A program made the translations under genes and the position numbers. From a bacterium (GTDB lineage: Bacteria; Chloroflexota; Dormibacteria; Aeolococcales; Bog-877), in the NCBI GenBank assembly GCA_021827985.1, contig JAKATL010000002.1, positions 89,965-153,964 on the forward strand: a stretch of 64,000 nt of DNA, in the 5' to 3' direction. This document shows positions 35,062-43,011 of the stretch, in pieces. Within the stretch, counting starts at the first letter, position 1; each line of letters begins with the position of its first letter. The notes below the pieces were generated by a model that was not told the origin of the DNA, did no database searches, and saw only the letters and a program-made list of their open reading frames with translations.

Positions 35062-35166
35062 ATGGGGTGTCAGATGCAGGTCGATGGACGGCTCTTTACC
35101 GGCGCGGTGGACTATCCGTACGCCTATGCGCACGGGACGCCTTCCGCGTCGCTGGTGAGGAGCTAG
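35062..35166 (+). CDS. Possible Tyr-rich leader peptide upstream of aroH
   Basis: A 34-codon ORF (or 30 codons from ATG 35074) in the only sizeable gap inside the aro operon. It carries D-Y-P-Y-A-Y-A-H: three Tyr codons in five, with a Phe codon upstream. It precedes competing hairpins and the genes for chorismate mutase, DAHP synthase and TyrA, so it may sense tyrosine supply as trpL senses tryptophan. The ribosome site (ggggtg) is weak. Tentative. Confidence 0.4.
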   Translation: MGCQMQVDGRLFTGAVDYPYAYAHGTPSASLVRS

Positions 35167-35268
35167 CCGGCTCGACCCAGGGGCTGCGGGAGGCGCGGAG
35201 CGGAGTCCGCGCCCACCCCTCGGCCGGCCCGGTACCCCGCTCCGCACCTCCCCTCACCGAAGGAGGTG
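35154..35268 (+). promoter_or_regulatory. Candidate RNA switch controlling the aroH ribosome site
   Basis: Alternative stems visible by pairing: (A) 35188-35203 with 35237-35252, 15 of 16 pairs; (B) 35192-35199 with 35206-35213, 8 pairs, incompatible with A; (C) 35245-35251 (CACCTCC) with 35262-35268 (GGAGGTG), which hides the aroH Shine-Dalgarno sequence and is incompatible with A; (D) 35154-35160 (GGTGAGG, inside the leader ORF) with 35252-35258 (CCTCACC, the loop of C). Together these could couple leader translation to aroH translation. Confidence 0.4.
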
Positions 35269-35273
35269 TTGAC

Positions 35274-35675
35274 ATGGAGGCTCAGCGGGACGGTGGGCGG
35301 ATCGCCTGCCGCGGGGTGCGCGGCGCGGTCTCGGTGGACCGGGACCAGGAGCTGGAGGCGCTGGTGGGGGAGCTGCTGGCCGCAATGCTCGAGGGCAGCG
35401 GCGGCAGCCTTGAGGATGTGGCGGCGGTGGTCTTCTCGGTTCAGGATGATCTGGCCGGGCTCAACCCGGCGGCGGCGGCGCGGCGGCGCGGCTACTCCCT
35501 GGTGCCCCTCCTGGTGGTCCGCGAACACGGAGGTGACACGGCAGTTTCTCGCTGCCTTCGAGCGCTCATGCTGGTCAACACCAGCAGGCCGCAGGCGAAG
35601 ATCCGCCACGCCTACCTCGGGGTTGCCGGCAGCCTCCGCCCGGATCTGAGCTCCGGCTGGGGGACCCGGCCGTGA
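35274..35675 (+). CDS. aroH: Chorismate mutase, AroH type
   Basis: A 133-residue trimeric AroH-type chorismate mutase, converting chorismate to prephenate. R-G-V-R-G-A-V at the start, a central V-V-F-S-V-Q-D-D, and the C-terminal I-R-H-A-Y-L-G fit the Bacillus subtilis-type enzyme. ATG 35274 has a perfect gaaggaggtg site, which can be masked by a local hairpin. It overlaps the DAHP synthase gene by four bases. Confidence 0.92.
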   Translation: MEAQRDGGRIACRGVRGAVSVDRDQELEALVGELLAAMLEGSGGSLEDVAAVVFSVQDDLAGLNPAAAARRRGYSLVPLLVVREHGGDTAVSRCLRALMLVNTSRPQAKIRHAYLGVAGSLRPDLSSGWGTRP

Positions 35676-36688
35676 TCGTGATGGCGGCCGGGGCAACCGC
35701 GGAGCAGGTGGAGGAGGTCGTGCGGCGGGCCCGGCAGCTGGGCCTGACACCGGAGGTCTCCCATGGGAGGGAGCGCACCATCGTTGGCCTCATCGGCCAC
35801 GAGACCGAGCCCGACCTGGAGAAGCTGTCCGTCCTGGGCGGCGTGGAGAGGGTGGTGCGGGTGTTGCACGACCATCCGCTCGCCAGCCGGGACTTCCATC
35901 CTGAAGATCGGGTCATCACCTTCGGCCCGGGGCTGACGCTAGGAGGGCCGCAGGTCCTGATCATGGCCGGGCCCTGTGCGGTCGAAGGGGCGGAGCAGCT
36001 GGAGGCCGCCGCGGCCGCCGTCCGCCGGGTAGGGGTGAGGGTCCTTCGGGGCGGGGCGTTCAAGCCGCGTACCTCGCCATATTCGTTCCAGGGGCTCGGC
36101 GAACCAGGTCTGCTGCTCCTGCGGGAGGTGGCTGACCGTCACCAGATGGCGGTGATCACCGAGGTCCTCTCGGCAGAGGACGTGGCCCTGGTGGCGGCCC
36201 ACGCCGACATCCTCCAGGTGGGGGCGCGCAACATGCAGAACTACCGGCTGCTACAGGCCCTGGGCGAGGTCGACCGACCGGTGCTGCTGAAGCGCGGACT
36301 GGCGGCCACGGTGGACGAACTGCTTCAGGCCGCCGAGTACGTCCTCGCGGGGGGCAACCAGAGAGTCGCGCTCTGTGAGCGGGGATTGCGAGGCTTCGAG
36401 CCGTCCGTTCGCTTCAGCCTCGACATTACGTCCGTGCCGGTTCTCAAGCGGCTGAGCAGCCTGCCGGTGGTGGTCGACCCCAGCCATGCGGCGGGTCGGG
36501 CCCAGTACGTGCCCGCACTGGCTCTTGCCGGGGTCGCCGCGGGCGCGGATGGCCTGCTGGTGGAGGTGCACCCCGACCCCGCGTCCGCACTCTCGGACGG
36601 GGCCCAGTCCCTGGACCCGGAGGCGTTCGGCGCCCTGGTGCAGCAGGTCCGCCAGGTCGCCGTCGCGGTGGGGCGGAGGGTGGCGTGA
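35672..36688 (+). CDS. aroF: DAHP synthase (3-deoxy-7-phosphoheptulonate synthase, type I-beta)
   Basis: A 338-residue enzyme for the first shikimate step (PEP + erythrose 4-phosphate). Residues about 1-70 form the ferredoxin-like regulatory domain seen in Thermotoga-type enzymes; the barrel follows with M-A-G-P-C-A-V-E, K-P-R-T-S-P-Y, Q-V-G-A-R-N-M-Q-N, L-L-K-R-G and D-P-S-H-A-A-G-R. The added domain usually confers Tyr or Phe feedback. The GTG start overlaps aroH. Confidence 0.94.
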   Translation: MIVMAAGATAEQVEEVVRRARQLGLTPEVSHGRERTIVGLIGHETEPDLEKLSVLGGVERVVRVLHDHPLASRDFHPEDRVITFGPGLTLGGPQVLIMAGPCAVEGAEQLEAAAAAVRRVGVRVLRGGAFKPRTSPYSFQGLGEPGLLLLREVADRHQMAVITEVLSAEDVALVAAHADILQVGARNMQNYRLLQALGEVDRPVLLKRGLAATVDELLQAAEYVLAGGNQRVALCERGLRGFEPSVRFSLDITSVPVLKRLSSLPVVVDPSHAAGRAQYVPALALAGVAAGADGLLVEVHPDPASALSDGAQSLDPEAFGALVQQVRQVAVAVGRRVA

Positions 36689-37533
36689 CCGCCCTCGACC
36701 GGGTGGCCATCCTGGGCACCGGGCAGATCGGCACCATGGTGGGGATGGCACTCCGGGCTGCGCCCGAGCACGGGGTGATGGAGGTCGCGGTCTGGGACCG
36801 TGATCAAGCGGCGATGGATGCCTGCCAGCAGCGGGCGGGGTCGGACCGGCTCCTGGATGAGCCACGGGGCGCGCTCGAGTCGGACGTGATCATCCTGGCG
36901 ACGCCGGTGGCCCAGATCGTGGAACTCATCCAAGAGCTCGGTCCGAGGCTCGGTCCCGGGCAACTTCTGCTCGACACGGGGAGCTCCAAGCAGGTGGTGG
37001 TGCGGGCGATGCGGCAATTCGTGCCCGAGACGGCCGGCGCGGTCGGTGGCCATCCGCTCTGCGGCAGAAGTGAGCTGGGGCCATGGGCCGCCGACCCCTC
37101 ACTTCTCCAGGGAGCCACCTTCGTGCTCTGTCCCGTCCGCGCCGACTCTCCCTCCCTGCGCACCGCCCGGCGGCTGGTGGAGATGCTGGGGAGTGTTGCC
37201 CTGGAACTGGACGCCGACGAACACGACCGCCTCTTGGCCCGCTCCAGCCACCTTCCCCACCTGGTGGCTGCTGCCATCGCCGAGATGAGTGGCGAAGTTC
37301 CCACCAGGGCGCTCTTCTCATCTGGGTTGCGCGGCGCGGTGCGTCTGGCCCGGTCCGATCCGGCCATGGTGGCCTCTTTCGTCTGCGCCAACCTGGACGA
37401 GGTTCTGGCGGCCTCGCGCGATCTCTGCCTTCAGTTGGACCGGCTCTTGGCGGCGGCCGCCTCCGGTGAGGAGCACCTGGTGGCCGAGCTGGAGCGGGCG
37501 CGCCTTCGAGCCCTGCAGGTGGGCGTCAATTGA
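36685..37533 (+). CDS. tyrA: Prephenate dehydrogenase
   Basis: A 282-residue TyrA: N-terminal Rossmann fold with I-L-G-T-G-Q-I-G-T-M near residue 10, G-G-H-P-L-C-G near 117 with the catalytic His, and L-A-R-S-S-H-L-P-H-L near 180. Oxidatively decarboxylates prephenate to hydroxyphenylpyruvate for tyrosine. No ACT domain follows, so feedback control probably lies elsewhere. The GTG start overlaps aroF. Confidence 0.92.
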   Translation: MTALDRVAILGTGQIGTMVGMALRAAPEHGVMEVAVWDRDQAAMDACQQRAGSDRLLDEPRGALESDVIILATPVAQIVELIQELGPRLGPGQLLLDTGSSKQVVVRAMRQFVPETAGAVGGHPLCGRSELGPWAADPSLLQGATFVLCPVRADSPSLRTARRLVEMLGSVALELDADEHDRLLARSSHLPHLVAAAIAEMSGEVPTRALFSSGLRGAVRLARSDPAMVASFVCANLDEVLAASRDLCLQLDRLLAAAASGEEHLVAELERARLRALQVGVN

Positions 37534-38801
37534 GGTCCACGGGGGCCCGGGCTCTTCAGGGAGTGGTCGGCGTCTCCGGCGACAAGTCCATCTCCCACCG
37601 CGCCGTGCTATTGGCGGCACTCTCGCGTGAGCCAAGCAAGATTCGGGGGCTGGCTACCGCCCGCGACTGCCGTGCCAGCCTGCGGGCCGCGGAGCGACTC
37701 GGTGCCGTGGTGTTGCAGAGGGATGGAGAGCTCCAGATCCGGGGGGCGCCCGAACTCCCCGGAGGGGAGTTGTCGGTTGACTGCGGCCGTTCGGGGACGA
37801 CCATGCGCCTTTTGGCGGGGATCCTGGCCGCTCGCAAGGGAGACTCCGTCCTGCTTGGCGATCCGCAGCTGCTGGCCCGGCCGATGGAGCGGGTCGCCCT
37901 CCCACTTCGTGAGATGGGAGCTGTGGTGGGGACGGCCCCTGGGGGCCGGGCTCCCCTCCGGATCCGCGGGGGCCGCCTGGCCGGGGTCCGCTACCGTCTG
38001 CCGGTGGCCAGCGCCCAGGTGAAGTCCGCGGTGCTGCTCGCGGGCCTTTGGGCCGAGGGGCGCACGGTGGTCGAGGAGCCGGTGCCGACCCGCGACCATA
38101 CCGAGCGCTTGCTGGCGGCCATGGGAGCCAGCATCGAGGAGCGATGGGAGGAAGGGGTGCGGTCGATCGGCATCGGGCCGGCGCAGCTCCAAGGCCTGGA
38201 GCTTGAGGTCCCCGGGGATGCCTCATCGGCGGCAGTGCTGGCCGCGGCGGCCGCGCTGATCCCTGGCTCGTGGGTGACCGTGCGGTCGGTCAGCATCAAC
38301 CCCACCCGAACAGCATTCCTCAGGGTTCTGGCCGAGATGGGGGCCGCCGTCGAGGTCGGGGACTCGGCCGGTGGTGCCGAGGCCGCTGCCGACGTGACCG
38401 TGCGGCACCGTCCCCTGCGGGCCGTGGAGGTCGGGGCCGATCGGGTGCCGCTGCTGGTGGACGAGCTGCCCCTCCTCGCTCTGCTGGCGACCCAGGCAGA
38501 GGGCACCACGGTGGTCAGGGGTGCTGGGGAGCTCCGCTTCAAGGAGGTCGACCGCATCTCCGGCCTCGTGGAGGGTCTGCGCCGGCTGGGGGCTCTTGTG
38601 GAGGAGTCACCGGATGGCTTCGCCGTCTCCGGCCCCGTCAGGCTTCGCGGAGGGGCGGTTGACTCAATGGGCGACCACCGCCTGGCGATGGTCTTCTCTC
38701 TGGCGGGCCTGCTGGCGGAGGGCGATGTGAGGGTGGCCGGCACCGAGTTCATCGGTGACTCCTTCCCGGAGTTCTCCTCGGTGATGAGGTCACTGCGGTG
38801 A
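37530..38801 (+). CDS. aroA: 3-phosphoshikimate 1-carboxyvinyltransferase (EPSP synthase)
   Basis: A 423-residue EPSP synthase: G-D-K-S-I-S-H-R-A near residue 16, C-G-R-S-G-T-T-M-R-L near 90, then D-E-L-P-L-L-A near 310, K-E-V-D-R-I near 337 and G-D-H-R-L-A-M near 380. Adds the enolpyruvyl group to shikimate 3-phosphate. The TTG start overlaps the tyrA TGA by four bases, showing translational coupling. Confidence 0.95.
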   Translation: MRSTGARALQGVVGVSGDKSISHRAVLLAALSREPSKIRGLATARDCRASLRAAERLGAVVLQRDGELQIRGAPELPGGELSVDCGRSGTTMRLLAGILAARKGDSVLLGDPQLLARPMERVALPLREMGAVVGTAPGGRAPLRIRGGRLAGVRYRLPVASAQVKSAVLLAGLWAEGRTVVEEPVPTRDHTERLLAAMGASIEERWEEGVRSIGIGPAQLQGLELEVPGDASSAAVLAAAAALIPGSWVTVRSVSINPTRTAFLRVLAEMGAAVEVGDSAGGAEAAADVTVRHRPLRAVEVGADRVPLLVDELPLLALLATQAEGTTVVRGAGELRFKEVDRISGLVEGLRRLGALVEESPDGFAVSGPVRLRGGAVDSMGDHRLAMVFSLAGLLAEGDVRVAGTEFIGDSFPEFSSVMRSLR

Positions 38802-39625
38802 GCCGCGAGTTCGCCATCGTCGGAGACCCGGTGGAGCACAGCCTGTCCCCCACGCTCTACCGGGCGGCCTTCGCCGCCCGCGGGCTCGAGGGATGGAGCT
38901 ACCGGCAGGTCCAGGTGCCCCCTGGGCAACTGGAGGCCAGGTGGGAGGCCCTTTCGAGGCGGTTCGCCGGAGTCAACGTGACCGCCCCTCACAAGGTTGC
39001 GGCCCGCCGCCTGGCCACCGAGGTGACGCCGAGGGCCGCCCGCTGCGGCTCAGTCAACACGGTGACGTTCCGGGGGGCGGAAGCTCTGGGCGACAGCACG
39101 GATGGTGCTGGCTTCATGGCCGCGCTCAACGAGGTGGGCGCGCCGCCACCCGGCCGAGCGGTGATCCTGGGATCAGGGGGAGCTGCCCGGGCGGTGTCGG
39201 CGGAGCTGCTGTCTGCCGGCTGGACGGTTCTGCTGGCCGGTCGGGACCGGAACAAGGCGGAGATGGTCTGCGCTGAGCTTGGACCGAGGGCGTCCCCGCT
39301 CACTTTCAATCACAGGGAGCTTGCCCGGGCGGCCCGCGGGGCGGACCTCCTGGTGAATGCCACGCCCGTCGGCACCGACGGGGTGTCCACGCCTCTGCCT
39401 CAGGTGAGGCTGAGCCCCCAGACCGCCGTGGTCGACCTCCTTTACCGACCCGCGGAGACCGCGCTGTTGCGTTCTGCGCGATCCTCGGGCTGCCGATCCG
39501 CCTCCGGGTTGGGGATGCTCGTGGAGCAGGCGGCCCTGTCTTTCGAGCTGTGGTCTGGGCTTCCCGCCCCGCGGGAGCAGATGCTGGCCGCGGTCCTGAC
39601 GGTCGCACGGAGCGGTTCCAGTTGA
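38798..39625 (+). CDS. aroE: Shikimate dehydrogenase
   Basis: A 275-residue AroE: substrate motif S-L-S-P-T-L-Y near residue 14, catalytic Lys in N-V-T-A-P-H-K near 65, Asp in S-T-D-G-A-G-F near 102, and NADP-binding G-S-G-G-A-A-R-A near 126. Reduces 3-dehydroshikimate to shikimate. The GTG start overlaps aroA; the stop overlaps the TTG of aroC. Confidence 0.95.
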   Translation: MSREFAIVGDPVEHSLSPTLYRAAFAARGLEGWSYRQVQVPPGQLEARWEALSRRFAGVNVTAPHKVAARRLATEVTPRAARCGSVNTVTFRGAEALGDSTDGAGFMAALNEVGAPPPGRAVILGSGGAARAVSAELLSAGWTVLLAGRDRNKAEMVCAELGPRASPLTFNHRELARAARGADLLVNATPVGTDGVSTPLPQVRLSPQTAVVDLLYRPAETALLRSARSSGCRSASGLGMLVEQAALSFELWSGLPAPREQMLAAVLTVARSGSS

Positions 39626-40752
39626 GCTTGAGACTCCTTACCGCCGGCGACTCCCATGGCCCGGAGCTCGTGGCCGTGCTGGACGGCATGCCTGCAGGGA
39701 TTCCGCTGACCGGGGACGACATCGACAAGGACCTGCGCCGGCGCCAGGGTGGCCATGGGCGCGGAGCGCGCTCCACTCGGGTGGAGAGAGATCGGGTGGA
39801 GCTGGTGGCCGGGGTGGCGGGAGGGCTCACAACCGGGGCACCTCTGGGCCTGCGGATACCCAACCTCGACTTCCTCAACCAGCCGGCCACCCGCCCGCCT
39901 ATCACGGCTCCGCGTCCCGGGCATGCGGACCTCGCGGGCTCGGTCAAGTTCGGGATCTCCGACCTGCGGATGATCCGGGAGCGAGCCAGTGCCAGGGAGA
40001 CGGCTGCCAGGGTGGCCGCCGGGGCCGCCGCCAAAGCCCTGCTTCGAGCCCTTGGGGTCACTGTGGGCAGCTTCGTCACCGGGGTGGGGGCGATCCAGGC
40101 GCTGCCAGACCTGGCGAATCTCACCCCAGAACAGCTGGCAGAGTTTGCCGCCCGCGCCGAGGAGGATCCGGTCCGTTGCTGGGACCAGGAGGCCTCGGGA
40201 CGGATGGTGGAAGCCGTGGATCGAGCCCGAGTGGAGCGGCAGACGCTGGGGGGAACCTTCGTGATCCACGCGCTCGGCCTCCCCGTGGGATTGGGCTCCT
40301 ACACGCAGGCCGACCTCCGGCTTGACAGCCGGTTGGGAGCCGCACTTCTCTCCATCCCTGCCGTCAAGGGAGTGGAGTTGGGACCCGCCTTCGACGTCTG
40401 CCAGCGCGACGGGGCGGCGGTCCAGGACGCCATCGTGGTGGCTGGGCCCGGGCTGAGTCGACCCACCAACTTCGCCGGCGGCCTGGAGGGCGGGATGACC
40501 AATGGGATGCCCCTGGTGGCCCGGTGCGCCATGAAGCCCCTCTCCTCCGTGAGGACCCCCCTGGAGTCCATCGATCTGAAGTCCGGAGCTGCGGTGGCTC
40601 CGCCCTACGTACGATCCGACATCTGTGCCGTCCCTGCGGCCGCGGTGGTGGGAGAGGCGGTCGCGGCACTGGTCCTGGCCTCGGCGGCTCTGGAGCGCTT
40701 TGGGGGGGACCGCCTGGACCTCATCCGCGCATCGCTGGCGATGCCGGAATGA
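39622..40752 (+). CDS. aroC: Chorismate synthase
   Basis: A 376-residue FMN-dependent chorismate synthase: L-T-A-G-D-S-H-G at the start (Asp where G-E-S-H-G is usual), R-R-Q-G-G-H-G-R-G near 41, R-E-R-A-S-A-R-E-T-A near 119, and G-G-L-E-G-G-M-T-N-G near 290. The TTG start at 39622 is set by overlap with the aroE stop and by the conserved N-terminus; the open frame extends upstream inside aroE. Confidence 0.95.
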   Translation: MSLRLLTAGDSHGPELVAVLDGMPAGIPLTGDDIDKDLRRRQGGHGRGARSTRVERDRVELVAGVAGGLTTGAPLGLRIPNLDFLNQPATRPPITAPRPGHADLAGSVKFGISDLRMIRERASARETAARVAAGAAAKALLRALGVTVGSFVTGVGAIQALPDLANLTPEQLAEFAARAEEDPVRCWDQEASGRMVEAVDRARVERQTLGGTFVIHALGLPVGLGSYTQADLRLDSRLGAALLSIPAVKGVELGPAFDVCQRDGAAVQDAIVVAGPGLSRPTNFAGGLEGGMTNGMPLVARCAMKPLSSVRTPLESIDLKSGAAVAPPYVRSDICAVPAAAVVGEAVAALVLASAALERFGGDRLDLIRASLAMPE

Positions 40753-42389
40753 GGGTGGTGGATCTACCCCTGCCACGACTTCAGCTGGGCAGTCCGAACC
40801 TGGTGCTGGTGGGCTTCATGGGAGTGGGCAAGACGACGGTCGGCCGGCGCGCGGCCGACGTTCTGGGAATGCCCTTCTTCGACCTGGACGAAGAGATCGA
40901 GCACGGCTGGGGTGGCTCCATCGACGCGCTCTTCCGCGCCGAGGGGGAGCAGGGATTCCGCCGCCGCGAAGCAGAGATGCTGGAGTCGGCGGCGCTCCTC
41001 TCCGGTGCCGTGATGGCGGTTGGGGGAGGGGCTGTGCTCCATCGCCAGGTGTTCGCCCGGCTCGGGGAGGCATCGGTGGTGGTGCCCCTGGAGTGCTCCT
41101 GGACGGAGCTGGTCCGCCGGCTTCAGCCTGGGCGGCTCGAGCGGCCCTTGCTCCGGGGCGGCCAAGGCGAATGGGGCGCGTTGCACCGTGACCGCGAGCC
41201 GCTGTACCGGGCCCTGGGGGTCGCGATCGACACGACGGGCAAGCCCCCGTCCCAGGTGGCCGAGGAGGTGGTGCAGCGGTACCAAGCCCAGGTGAAGGTT
41301 CCCGCATCTCCTCTGCAGGGATGGGGGACGGAGGTCCTGGTCAACGCGGGGGCGCTCCGGGATCTCGGCTCGTTGCTTGCCCGGTTGCTTCCCCAGGTGG
41401 AGCGTGCCATCGTCATCTCCGAGCGGAGGCTCGAGATGCAGCGCCGTTCTCTGATCGAGGTGCTCCGGCTTCAAGGACTCACCGTCCGGTCCATCCCGAT
41501 ACAGGGCGGGGAGGGAAGCAAGACGGTGCGAGGCCTGTCTTCCCTCTGGCGAAGGCTTGCTGACTTCGAGGTGGATCGGGGGGACGTCCTGGTGGCAGCG
41601 GGAGGGGGAGCGCTTCTTGACCTGGTCGGCTTCGCCGCGGCGACCTACGCCCGAGGGGTTCCTCTGGTCAATGTGCCGACGACGATCCTGGCGATGGCAG
41701 ATGCTGCAGTTGGGGGCAAGGTGGCCGTCGACCTCGCCGGCCGCAAGAACGCGGTCGGCTGCTTCTATCCGGCGCGGCTTGTCATCTGCGACCCTGACCT
41801 GCTGGGGGAGAAGCGCCAGGCGGTCTGGGTTCACGGCCTTTCGGAGATCGTCAAATGCGGCGTGCTCGGCTCCCCGCTCGCTCTCAACCTCATGGGGAGA
41901 CTAAGCGGTCGCTGGACCGGCGGCCAACTCGCCTTCCTGATCGAGCAGGCGGTGCGCATCAAGCTGGCCTACGTGGCGGCTGATCCCGAGGACCACGGCC
42001 AGCGCCTGGCCCTCAACCTCGGACACACCTACGCCCACGCGCTGGAGGCGTCCAGCGACTATCGGCTGGCGCACGGGCCCGCTGTGGCCATTGGGCTGGT
42101 CGCTGCCGCCCGGCTGGGGGCTGACTTGGGGCTCACTGCCCCGGAGCTGGCGCCGGTCCTCGCGAGCGCCCTGAGCAGACTGGGCCTCCCCGTGACCCCA
42201 CCCCTGGATCTCTCCCGCACCCGGATCGCGGAGGCCTGGCGCGGCGACAAGAAGCGCCGGGCGGGAAGGGACCGGGTGGTGGTTCCGGCCGCGGTAGGGT
42301 CCGGCGCTCACCTCGTCCACGAGCTCGAACCGGAGCTGGCAATGAACGCTCTGTGGGCCGGAGGCCGTGACGGGGGAGTGCTACCCTGA
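40749..42389 (+). CDS. aroKB: Fused shikimate kinase and 3-dehydroquinate synthase
   Basis: A 546-residue fusion. Residues about 15-180 are shikimate kinase (Walker A G-F-M-G-V-G-K-T-T near 23, F-D-L-D-E-E-I-E near 44, A-V-G-G-G-A near 94). Residues about 190-540 are dehydroquinate synthase (G-G-E-G-S-K-T, A-A-G-G-G-A-L-L-D, V-P-T-T-I-L-A-M-A-D-A-A-V-G-G-K, S-E-I-V-K-C-G, L-G-H-T-Y-A-H-A-L-E, L-A-H-G). It thus covers steps 2 and 5 of the pathway. ATG 40749 overlaps the aroC stop. Confidence 0.95.
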   Translation: MRVVDLPLPRLQLGSPNLVLVGFMGVGKTTVGRRAADVLGMPFFDLDEEIEHGWGGSIDALFRAEGEQGFRRREAEMLESAALLSGAVMAVGGGAVLHRQVFARLGEASVVVPLECSWTELVRRLQPGRLERPLLRGGQGEWGALHRDREPLYRALGVAIDTTGKPPSQVAEEVVQRYQAQVKVPASPLQGWGTEVLVNAGALRDLGSLLARLLPQVERAIVISERRLEMQRRSLIEVLRLQGLTVRSIPIQGGEGSKTVRGLSSLWRRLADFEVDRGDVLVAAGGGALLDLVGFAAATYARGVPLVNVPTTILAMADAAVGGKVAVDLAGRKNAVGCFYPARLVICDPDLLGEKRQAVWVHGLSEIVKCGVLGSPLALNLMGRLSGRWTGGQLAFLIEQAVRIKLAYVAADPEDHGQRLALNLGHTYAHALEASSDYRLAHGPAVAIGLVAAARLGADLGLTAPELAPVLASALSRLGLPVTPPLDLSRTRIAEAWRGDKKRRAGRDRVVVPAAVGSGAHLVHELEPELAMNALWAGGRDGGVLP

Positions 42390-42417
42390 GGCCTCGGTCG
42401 ACAACTGGAGGTGTGAG

Positions 42418-42885
42418 GTGGCGCTGAAGTCAGGCAGCCGCGTGCCGGAGTTTCGCCTCACGGCGGGCACCGGTGAGGTGGTCGACTCTCGGGACCTGGG
42501 GGGACATCCCTGGGTCATCTACTTCTACCCCAAGGACCACACCTCCGGCTGCACGATCGAGACCAGGGCATTCGGCAGGCTGCTGGCCGAATTCCGAGCC
42601 GCCGGCGCCGCGGTGTACGGATGCTCGGTCGGCGACGTTGACGCCAAGCGGGACTTCGCCGCCAGCTGCGGGGTCCCCGACCTGCCGCTGCTGGCCGACC
42701 CGGATCATCAGGTGGCGGAGATGTTCGGGTCCTGGGGGCCGCGTCCCGGCGGGGAAGGGGTTCACCGGAACACCTTCCTGGTCGACTCGGAGGGGGTGGT
42801 GGTCCGCTCCTGGACCGGAGTCCAACCTGAGGGACATGCTGAGGACGTGCTCCAAGCGGTCCGGGAGCTGGCTTCCTCCGACTGA
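42418..42885 (+). CDS. bcp: Peroxiredoxin (BCP/PrxQ type)
   Basis: A 155-residue thioredoxin-fold peroxidase. The peroxidatic Cys is in H-T-S-G-C-T-I-E near residue 43, with Y-P-K-D before it; the PrxQ resolving Cys five residues later is absent, so it may work as a 1-Cys type or use another Cys (C68 or C82 regions). GTG 42418 follows ggaggtgtgag; a longer in-frame GTG lies at 42367, overlapping aroKB. Probably the last gene of the aro operon. Confidence 0.88.
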   Translation: MALKSGSRVPEFRLTAGTGEVVDSRDLGGHPWVIYFYPKDHTSGCTIETRAFGRLLAEFRAAGAAVYGCSVGDVDAKRDFAASCGVPDLPLLADPDHQVAEMFGSWGPRPGGEGVHRNTFLVDSEGVVVRSWTGVQPEGHAEDVLQAVRELASSD

Positions 42886-43011
42886 GCCGACGCACTGCAA
42901 ACTCCCCGGTCAGCCTCAGCCTTCTCCGAGCCAACTCTAAGGCGAGAGGGAAATAGTAGAGGAGAAGCCCGAGCCGGTGGACGGATCGGGTGGCACCCAG
43001 AGGAGTTGGCC

